Assembly (NCBI GenBank): GCA_044370375.1
Contig: JBILVQ010000071.1
Location: forward strand, 1 to 12,888
DNA: 12,888 nt
Reading direction: 5' to 3'
Source of the DNA: JBILVQ01 sp044370375
Lineage (GTDB): Bacteria > Bacteroidota > Bacteroidia > UBA4408
Shown here: piece by piece, positions 1 through 4,996 of the stretch
How positions within the stretch are numbered: the stretch's first letter is position 1
Layout of the letters: every line of letters starts with the position of its first letter
The notes under the pieces: model-generated
Told to the model about the DNA's origin: nothing
Databases searched by the model: none
What the model saw: only the letters and a program-made list of their open reading frames with translations
Position numbers and translations under genes: made by a program

Positions 1-558
1 AAATGTCGGAATTTCTTTTTGGTATCTTGGTGGCGAAATCTAGAAACCCATAGCCCTAACCCACCCACCAAACTATCTCACGCCCCAAACCTGCCTACAT
101 TCTAGCATCCTACTAAGCCCTTGTATTCTTTTCTCCACAACATACCTTATCTTCAATCATTGCTCCTAAGTTCTATAGCCCTAACTAATTTGTTTCTTTG
201 ATTTAAAAAAAATTCCTTGCTCCTCTATCTTCGGAAAATTATTTTTTTGTTCACAGCCATGACTTCTAACCGACCTTTTTCTTAGATTGGTCTCGCTTTC
301 CTTATTAAATAATGCTGATAATCAACACTTAGCAACATTGCTCTGTGATTCTCCATAACCCTCACGCTAGCCGTTTGGAATCGGTTCCAAACGGTTCCAA
401 ACGGTTCCAAACGGATAACAAACGATTCCATCCGACTATCCATCCTCCACCCCCACACCTTTGCATCGTCAAAATCAAGTCACCGATGGCCACGGCTCTT
501 GACACGACAAAAAAACCAATTCAATTTTTAAGTTCTTATCTAAAACAAAAAAAACGTT
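1..558. other. Noncoding region upstream of ssb
   Basis: No convincing coding frame is seen here. The stretch is A/T- and pyrimidine-rich on the + strand. An 11-base string (ATAGCCCTAAC) occurs at 50-60 and again at 175-185. An imperfect A/T hairpin (A-run plus TTCC at about 205-216, GGAA plus T-run at about 233-248) could be a weak terminator of a gene left of the window. The clearest structure is the 10-bp repeat cluster at 371-414, annotated separately. CACCTTTG at 456-463 is one base off the Bacteroidota -7 consensus TAnnTTTG and could belong to an ssb promoter, but no TTG -33 element is visible at the usual distance. Confidence 0.6.
371..414. repeat. 10-bp tandem repeat with an inverted copy, upstream of ssb
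   Basis: CGGTTCCAAA is present three times head to tail (382-391, 392-401, 402-411), followed by CGG at 412-414. The preceding CCGTTTGGAA (371-380) is the exact reverse complement of TTCCAAACGG (385-394), giving a perfect 10-bp inverted repeat around TCGG. A looser CGGAT...ATCCG pair lies at 412-416 and 430-434. The 10-bp period equals about one helical turn, so the copies would face the same side of the DNA. It could be a regulator binding array for ssb, an RNA hairpin in a leader, or a simple variable tandem repeat. Confidence 0.7.
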
Positions 559-900
559 ATGAAAAACAACAATGTAACCCTCAGAGGAAATGTAGGTGCC
601 GATGCTATCCTGAAAGATCTGCCCGAAAACAAAAAACTACTGTCCTTTAACCTCGCTACCAGCGAAAGTTTTAAAGACCAAGCCGGTGATTGGAAAAAAA
701 ATACCACCTGGCACCGTATCGTGATGTGGGGCGCTCAAGCCGAAAAATTTGCCCCCATCGTGACCAAAGGAACAGAGGTAATTGTGGAAGGCAAGATCAA
801 TTCTCGTAGCTACACCGACAAAGAAGGTCAAGAAAAAACCATGACCGAAATCGTAGCCAGCGATATCATCAAAACGGTCCGCAAAACTGAAACCGCCTAA
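559..900 (+). CDS. ssb: Single-stranded DNA-binding protein, short form
   Basis: Encodes a 113-residue SSB-family protein that coats single-stranded DNA during replication, recombination and repair. Nearly the whole length is one OB fold: an N-terminal strand with the NxxxLxGxVGxD-like pattern (residues 4-15), the F-x-L-A-T strand at 30-34, the family core TTWHRIVMWG at 49-58, GTEVIVEGKI at 71-80 and a closing strand at about 93-104. Trp45, Trp51 and Trp57 are candidate DNA-stacking residues. The ATG at 559 is chosen because the fold begins at once after it. The protein ends RKTETA, with no Gly/Pro-rich linker and no acidic DDDxPF-type tip, the part that recruits partner proteins in canonical SSBs. 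Short tail-less paralogues are known in this phylum, so this may be an accessory copy rather than the main replicative SSB. No gene lies within 500 bases on either side. Confidence 0.93.
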   Translation: MKNNNVTLRGNVGADAILKDLPENKKLLSFNLATSESFKDQAGDWKKNTTWHRIVMWGAQAEKFAPIVTKGTEVIVEGKINSRSYTDKEGQEKTMTEIVASDIIKTVRKTETA

Positions 901-936
901 AACCAGAAAAGATATCGCCATCATCGTTTCATGGAA

Positions 937-977
937 ATGCTTGCAGGTAATGGGGCACAACCCCATTACCCAAGCAT
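937..977. repeat. Long stem-loop downstream of ssb
   Basis: ATGCTTG (937-943) pairs with CAAGCAT (971-977), and GGTAATGGGG (946-955) pairs perfectly with CCCCATTACC (961-970). The loop is CACAA and the only irregularity is a two-base CA bulge on the left, giving a 17-bp stem. No T-run follows, so it is not a textbook intrinsic terminator. It may protect the ssb mRNA 3' end, terminate weakly, or be a dispersed palindromic repeat. Confidence 0.75.
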
Positions 978-1383
978 CAAACCTCTAAATAGTCCGGCAG
1001 ATCAATTCATCAGCATCCATAAGCTAAATAAATCCATACCCTTCATCTAGATTTTTGTGAACCTTTTATTGATTGCCTTTACCCATCCGCCCAACGAAAT
1101 CGATTCGTTCAAGGATGATACCGATACAGGCATTGAACGCATATAGGAAGACTTTCATTAAAAATAAAATTTAAACCATTCATTATTACAGGATGAAAAC
1201 TGATCTGTTACTTTTCAAGGCCAGTCAAGAACCATAGCGAATCTTTTCCAACAGCATTGCCGGAACCGCTCAGGGACAGGGAGGCAGGTGAGCAATCAGC
1301 AATCAACAACTCAAGGCATTTCTTATTGCTGCACTCAACCCCTTCGGTTGATTCCCCAAAGCCCTAGCGCTCCGGCAAAACTT

Positions 1384-1412
1384 AAGCCCCGCAAAATGAT
1401 TGCGGGGCTTTT
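1384..1412 (+). terminator. Rho-independent terminator
   Basis: AAGCCCCGCA (1384-1393) and TGCGGGGCTT (1401-1410) form a perfect 10-bp stem with a 7-base loop, followed on the + strand by TT and then GATTTT. The T-rich side makes it a + strand terminator. The minus side is much less T-rich. No gene ends immediately upstream, so the transcript it terminates is unknown. Confidence 0.8.
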
Positions 1413-1764
1413 TGATTTTATCCCTCTTGGCTATCCCAAAAGTTGGGGCAAAACATTCAATGGCTAAATTCATAGAATAAACCCAAATCCCCTCCACAAA
1501 ACCTAAACAGCACCAGGTTGTATGTTCTCCAAAAAATTCGAATGAAAACGATAGAAATGGCCGCCAGATAAAAACCTTTCATTCTCCTCCATCTTCCATT
1601 GCTTGTAATCAAAGGAGGTCTTGAGGAAATATTCCCATGTTTTCCAAAAAGGACCTTTCAAAATTCTTGAAACACAACTATTTTGTTATCAGTACTTTAT
1701 AATGAATTACACTTTTTTTAAGCCCTTTTCCCTTCAGGTATTATTCAATGCATTTCCTTTCTCC

Positions 1765-1772
1765 TATATTTG
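1765..1772 (+). promoter_or_regulatory. Candidate Bacteroidota -7 box for the ArsR-type operon
   Basis: TATATTTG matches the TAnnTTTG element of the Bacteroidota primary sigma factor. It would start transcription near 1779 and leave a leader of about 98 bases before the ATG at 1877. No clear TTG/TTTG -33 element is seen at the usual spacing, so the call rests on the -7 box alone. Confidence 0.45.
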
Positions 1773-1876
1773 CAACCAAACGGTAGCAGATTGAAAAGCA
1801 CTTTCACCACTTCTCTTCCTCCCTTCCCGCTTATGCACCAGGACGCGATTTACCCTATCCAAAATTTTCTGCCTGC

Positions 1877-2194
1877 ATGAGACGCGATGTTTTTCAGGCC
1901 ATTGCCGACCCCACCCGCAGAGCCATCCTCCTGCTCCTCGCCACACAAGCCATGACACCCAATGCCATCGCACAACACTTCGATTGCAGCCGCCAATCTG
2001 TCTCCAAACACCTGAACATCCTGAATGAATGCAATCTGCTCAGCCAAAAAAAAGTTGGTCGCGAAATATTTTATCAACCTAAAACCAAAGCCCTGAAAGA
2101 AATCGACCATTGGTTGAACAAATTCAAAAAGCAATGGGAAACACGTTTTCATCAATTGGACGATGTCCTAATATCCCTTAAAAAAAACAAATAA
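1877..2194 (+). CDS. ArsR/SmtB-family winged-helix transcriptional regulator
   Basis: A 105-residue DNA-binding repressor. The N-terminus (RRDVFQAIADPTRRAILLLL, residues 2-21) is the hallmark first helix of this family. A helix-turn-helix follows at about residues 27-52 (MTPNAIAQHFDCSRQSVSKHL), with Arg39, Ser42 and Lys44 in the recognition helix, then the wing (KKVGREIFYQ, about 58-67) and a C-terminal helix that probably dimerises. The only cysteines are Cys37 and Cys52, and there is no CxC metal motif, so it is more like the metal-independent SdpR/YgaV-type members that are often found with AHSA1/SRPBCC proteins. It is first in a tight operon (1-base gap to the next gene) and probably represses it together with itself. 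The ligand is unknown. Confidence 0.9.
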   Translation: MRRDVFQAIADPTRRAILLLLATQAMTPNAIAQHFDCSRQSVSKHLNILNECNLLSQKKVGREIFYQPKTKALKEIDHWLNKFKKQWETRFHQLDDVLISLKKNK

Positions 2195-2195
2195 C

Positions 2196-2705
2196 ATGCA
2201 TCCAGCACTAAAATTCGATTTTACAGTCGATAAAGAAAACAACCGCATCTACGTCAGCCGCGAATTCAATGCCTCCCTGGCCCTAATCTGGAACGCATGG
2301 ACCAAACCCGAAATCCTCGACCTGTGGTGGGCACCAAAGCCTTATCAAAACAAAACCAAATCCATGGATTTCCGCGAAGGAGGCTCTTAGCTCTATTGCA
2401 TGATCTCCCCACAAAACGAGATACATTGGTGCAAAGCCGATTACCAAAAGATTATAATGCATCAATCCTACTCAGCCAACGATGCTTTTTGTGATGAAAA
2501 CGGAAACATCAACCCTGATTTTCCCCGCACTTTTTGGACCAACCGCTTCTCCGAAGCCAATGAGCGCAGCACAGTACATATCACCCTGCAATATCAACAA
2601 TTAGCGGATCTCGAAAAAATTATTGAACTTGGCTTCCGCGAAGGATTCAGCATGGCCATGGACAATCTCGATCACTATTTTTTAACCGCATCCAATAAAC
2701 AATAA
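2196..2705 (+). pseudogene. SRPBCC (AHSA1/CalC-type) protein interrupted by an in-frame TAG
   Basis: Read through, this is a 169-codon helix-grip-fold protein of the SRPBCC/AHSA1 superfamily, which binds small hydrophobic ligands in a cavity. Residues 15-30 contain the usual start (NRIYVSREFNASLALIWNAW), followed by the WW-P loop near 44-46. The distal half carries conserved family blocks (HWCKADY, DAFCDENGNINPDFPR, EKIIELGFREGFSMAMDNLD). A TAG at 2388-2390 splits it: the frame is unchanged and homology continues directly on both sides (DFREGGS / LYCMIS). The family usually has Trp at this point, so a single TGG-to-TAG change explains it. An ATG at 2400, ten bases after the stop, could restart the distal 101 residues, but half a helix-grip fold is unlikely to work. 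The break may be genuine decay, a sequencing error, or rare readthrough. Gaps to both neighbours are one base. Confidence 0.88.
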
Positions 2706-2706
2706 A

Positions 2707-3171
2707 ATGGAAAACCAACACCAAGCCAGGGTATGCACCTACCTTAACTTTCCGGGCAATACCGAAGAAGCTTTTCTCTTTTATCAATCCGTTTTCAAAA
2801 CAGAATTTGTTACCGGCGGCATTCAACGTTTCGGGTCTATGCCTGCCGACCCCAACCAGCCACCCATGAGCGATGCGATCAAAAATATGGTGCTGCACGT
2901 TGAACTCCCTATCACCGCCAATCATATCCTCATGGGTACCGATGCACCCAAAGAAATGGGCTTTACCGTAATGCATGGAAACAACATGCATCTTTCACGC
3001 GAGCCCGAAACAAGAGAAGAAGCAAAAAGATTGTTCGATGAATTATCCGTTGGCGGTAACATTACCATGCCCTTGCAGGATATGTTCTGGGGCGCCTACT
3101 TCGGCTCCTTTACCGACCGCTTTGGTATTAACTGGATGATCAATCAACGTTCAAATCCCAACAATGCATAA
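2707..3171 (+). CDS. VOC-superfamily protein, PhnB/glyoxalase-like
   Basis: A 154-residue protein of the vicinal-oxygen-chelate superfamily, PhnB-like branch. Visible family blocks are the first beta-alpha unit (YLNFPGNTEEAFLFYQSVF, about residues 12-30), the central strands around MVLHVELPI and HILMGTD (about 61-80) and the second module, with EEAKRLFDELSVGGNITMPLQDMFWGAYFGSFTDRFG at about 103-139. The closing W-G-A-Y-F-G...D-x-F-G-I-N-W signature is typical. Members of this branch are often called glyoxalase or 3-demethylubiquinone methyltransferase-like, but most lack proven activity, and none is claimed here. It follows the broken SRPBCC gene by one base and overlaps the next gene by eight, so it is translated within the same operon. 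Confidence 0.88.
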   Translation: MENQHQARVCTYLNFPGNTEEAFLFYQSVFKTEFVTGGIQRFGSMPADPNQPPMSDAIKNMVLHVELPITANHILMGTDAPKEMGFTVMHGNNMHLSREPETREEAKRLFDELSVGGNITMPLQDMFWGAYFGSFTDRFGINWMINQRSNPNNA

Positions 3172-3520
3172 GAACAAAGAAATTGCACAACGTTGGTTCA
3201 AGGCTTTTAACGAACAAAACCTTGATGCATTGCTCGAACTTTATCACGACAATGCCCAACATTATAGTCCGAAATTAAAAATTCATCAACCCCATACCCA
3301 AGGACTCATCATCGGAAAAGAGGCGCTCCACCACTGGTGGGCAGATGCCTTCCAACGTTTGCCGGCATTGCGTTACCATCCGCAACAACTCATTGCAGAT
3401 GATGATGCTGTCTTTATGGACTATCTGAGAACCACACCCGGAGAAGAGGATTTGCGCGTTGGCGAAGTACTCGAAATTGAAAACGGAAAAATAATGGCCT
3501 CACGGGTTTACCACTCCTGA
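3164..3520 (+). CDS. SnoaL-like (NTF2-fold) protein
   Basis: A 118-residue cone-shaped NTF2-fold protein of the SnoaL/ketosteroid-isomerase-like group. Seen directly: the amphipathic first helix (KEIAQRWFKAFNEQNLDALLELY, residues 5-27), the H-D-N-A turn at 28-32, GKEALHHWWADAFQRLP at 51-67, and the final strands with EVLEIENGKIMASRVYHS. This fold is used by polyketide cyclases and by many small binding proteins; the substrate cannot be read from the sequence. The ATG at 3164 overlaps the end of the VOC gene by eight bases (ATGCATAA), which suggests translational coupling. Its TGA directly abuts the stop codon of the opposing gene (TGATCA at 3518-3523), leaving no room for a conventional terminator between them. 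Confidence 0.85.
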   Translation: MHKNKEIAQRWFKAFNEQNLDALLELYHDNAQHYSPKLKIHQPHTQGLIIGKEALHHWWADAFQRLPALRYHPQQLIADDDAVFMDYLRTTPGEEDLRVGEVLEIENGKIMASRVYHS

Positions 3521-4510
3521 TCATTGCTTTCGGATTTCTTTTTCCAAAGCTTCTAGGGCTGGAAGATCTTTCTTGTATTGCTCAACATCCCACACCAGGT
3601 TCCAGTTCTTTACATAATCTGCAAGAGGCTGTAGGCCAACCTCTGCCCTGCGCTCATCTACATGATCCGGGTCTTCCAAGGGTTGAACATAATCGATACC
3701 CGTAGCAGGATTGGTGCCAATCTGACTGCCGTAAATTTGTTTCTTGCCTTGCCGCAAGGCAACCCGATCTTCCATCAAGGCCAAACTGCTTGGCCGCGCC
3801 TTTCCGGCTTTCACAGCAGCACGCAGCATAGGAATATACTTCAATTGTACCTGCAACGGAGAATGTTGAATCACCAAAAACAAAGCCGAATTTCCATTAT
3901 TACCAACCACCTCCGGCCCCAACCATCCATGCGTATCCAAGATGGCAGATACCTTCAATAAGTTGATAGAATCTTTCTCCTCTATTTCTTTCCAAAGTTG
4001 TTTTACTTCTGCAGAATTTCTTCCATACATTTCTTCCACACTTCTTAACTTCAACCTTCCCTCTTGGTCATCTTTAAAAACACTGTCCAAAATCGTTACC
4101 AATTCGTAGCGATAATCTTTTTCTTTCTCTTGCTTATTCTTCTTTACCTTTTCCAACAACAATCCCCAACGTTGATCTTGGTACAAAGGAATAAAATCTT
4201 CATCCGATGAAATTTTGGGATAGTCAACAAAATCCATCAAATCAACCATCCTGTTCAACTGATAAAAAGCACTGTCGGAATTACCGGCCAAAGCCCATGA
4301 ACAGGCTGCATTGTAACGATCCATTTGCAGACCTTTCCATCCTAGGCTTTGAAAGGCCTGCGAATAGGCTTTGGCAGCGCCTGCATAATCTTTTCGTTCG
4401 TAACTTCCTTCTGCCTTAACAATCCATTCTTTGTAAAGCGTTGATACACCTTGACCGAACAAAGCAAGCCCTTCAAAAAAAAACATAAAAATTAGGGCAT
4501 AAAATCGCAT
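3521..4510 (-). CDS. Exported TPR-containing protein with DUF6624-like domain
   Basis: 329 residues from the ATG at 4510; a TTG two codons upstream is possible but less likely. A hydrophobic N-terminus (residues 2-20, ending LFGQ) looks like a signal peptide, placing the protein in the periplasm or at the surface. Residues about 24-92 read as tetratricopeptide-like helices (EGSYERKDYAGAAKAYSQAF, then YNAACSWALAGNSDSAFYQL). The C-terminal half matches my recollection of the DUF6624 pattern: LDTHGWLG (191-198), Q-H (215-216), MEDRVALRQGKKQIYGSQ (246-263) and RRAEVGLQPLADY (288-299). The function of that domain is not established. The gene is preceded on its strand by a terminator (4537-4574), so it should have its own promoter, which is not obvious. 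It converges with the SnoaL gene at zero distance. Confidence 0.82.
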   Translation of the reverse strand: MRFYALIFMFFFEGLALFGQGVSTLYKEWIVKAEGSYERKDYAGAAKAYSQAFQSLGWKGLQMDRYNAACSWALAGNSDSAFYQLNRMVDLMDFVDYPKISSDEDFIPLYQDQRWGLLLEKVKKNKQEKEKDYRYELVTILDSVFKDDQEGRLKLRSVEEMYGRNSAEVKQLWKEIEEKDSINLLKVSAILDTHGWLGPEVVGNNGNSALFLVIQHSPLQVQLKYIPMLRAAVKAGKARPSSLALMEDRVALRQGKKQIYGSQIGTNPATGIDYVQPLEDPDHVDERRAEVGLQPLADYVKNWNLVWDVEQYKKDLPALEALEKEIRKQ

Positions 4511-4536
4511 CAGCAATCCGTTGGTTCATCAAAAAT

Positions 4537-4574
4537 AAAAAAGAATTGTCATGCAAGCACAACAATTCTTTTTT
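4537..4574 (-). terminator. Probably bidirectional rho-independent terminator
   Basis: AAAAAAGAATTGT (4537-4549) and ACAATTCTTTTTT (4562-4574) are exact reverse complements around a 12-base loop. On the minus strand the hairpin ends in a T-run 22 bases after the stop of the 4597-4875 gene, so it terminates that gene. On the + strand it also ends in six Ts. It separates the small charged-protein gene from the TPR/DUF6624 gene. Confidence 0.75.
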
Positions 4575-4596
4575 CGTCCATCAAACACAAGGGGAG

Positions 4597-4875
4597 TTAT
4601 TTTTTCTCCGCGGCTTTCTCTTGTTGGCGCTGCGTCTTTTGTTGCTCACGAATAGCCCTGTCATTCTCCTTCATCTGCCGATGCGCCTGTTTCTGTGCCC
4701 TTAATTTTTCTTTCTCCTGATGCACAACTGTTTTTTGTGCTTCAATCTGTTGTTTCGACTCGCGATGAGCGGACTTCCTGTCGGCCGGAGCTGGCGCTGT
4801 TGAACTTTGTGCCATCAAAACACTGCTCAACAAAAGCAATGCGCCAAAAGTGGAAAGAATGATTCGTTTTTTCAT
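4597..4875 (-). CDS. Small exported, highly charged Lys/Gln/Glu-rich protein
   Basis: A 92-residue protein of unknown function. I start it at the ATG 4875, because an MKK...LLLLSSVLMAQ signal peptide begins exactly there; an ATG eight codons upstream (4899) would put polar residues before it. After predicted cleavage near residue 23 comes a short Ala/Pro linker (SSTAPAPADR), and then about 55 residues made almost only of K, R, Q, E, A and H. These probably form one long helix or coiled coil, or stay disordered, ending AAEKK. No catalytic motif is visible. It could be a periplasmic stress or chaperone-like protein, but nothing in the sequence proves this. It is divergent from the T9SS gene across a 121-base gap and is followed by a good terminator. 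Confidence 0.75.
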   Translation of the reverse strand: MKKRIILSTFGALLLLSSVLMAQSSTAPAPADRKSAHRESKQQIEAQKTVVHQEKEKLRAQKQAHRQMKENDRAIREQQKTQRQQEKAAEKK

Positions 4876-4893
4876 GATAATATTTTGAACCTT

Positions 4894-4906
4894 GGACAAT
4901 GTACAA
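4894..4906 (-). repeat. Spacer motif copy 1 (inverted)
   Basis: On the minus strand this reads TTGTACATTGTCC, the same 13 bases found on the + strand at 6685 and 7646. It sits 19 bases upstream of the start codon of the small charged protein and contains TACATTGT, a near match to a -7 promoter box, so it might act in transcription initiation here. Confidence 0.6.
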
Positions 4907-4971
4907 AATCAAAGGTTTAATGGAGGCCAAAAAAATCTTGTTCAAAATCCACAAAATCCACAAAAAATTCA

Positions 4972-4979
4972 TTCATTTG
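4972..4979 (+). promoter_or_regulatory. Weak candidate -7 box for the secreted propeller gene
   Basis: TTCATTTG is one base off TAnnTTTG and ends 17 bases before the ATG at 4997, a distance similar to that seen for the DUF1003 and barrel genes. No -33 element is evident. Confidence 0.3.
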
Positions 4980-4996
4980 TGTAACAAATCCAACCC

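Larger units (their letters stand above)
901..1876. other. Long noncoding region between ssb and the arsR-type operon
   Basis: About 980 bases without a convincing gene. It holds a long hairpin just after ssb (937-977), an inverted repeat AACGAA-ATCGA-TTCGTT (1093-1109), a rho-independent terminator (1384-1412), a small CCCAA-AAG-TTGGG hairpin (1435-1447) and a -7-like box (1765-1772). Two weak coding hints exist: a 29-codon + frame from GTG 1057 to TAG 1146, and a 52-codon minus frame 1661-1503 from a TTG. Neither has an ATG or a recognisable family. The terminator at 1384 has no gene in front of it, so either the ssb transcript has a roughly 500-base 3' tail or a small RNA ends there. Confidence 0.6.

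Noticed and set aside
371..414. CRISPR array
   Set aside because: The repeats are only 10 bp and directly contiguous, with no spacers and no cas genes.
345..650. Open + frame overlapping the start of ssb
   Set aside because: It runs through the tandem repeat, is rich in low-complexity Pro/Arg/Lys, and continues out of frame into the clear SSB gene.
1057..1146. 29-codon + frame from a GTG
   Set aside because: The composition is plausible but it is too short, without a ribosome-binding site or homologue I recognise.
1320..1370. tRNA-like T-arm (GGTTGATTCC) or tmRNA end
   Set aside because: The invariant T-loop C is missing and no acceptor, D or anticodon stems can be folded around it.
1303..1497. 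Open minus frame of 64 codons
   Set aside because: It reads straight through the perfect terminator hairpin at 1384-1412 and shows no family features.
2388..2390. Reassigned TAG codon
   Set aside because: Three other genes in the window end in TAG at the expected family length, so TAG serves as stop.
4511..4516. TTG start two codons upstream for the TPR/DUF6624 gene
   Set aside because: The ATG at 4510 begins a normal signal peptide and is preferred over TTG.
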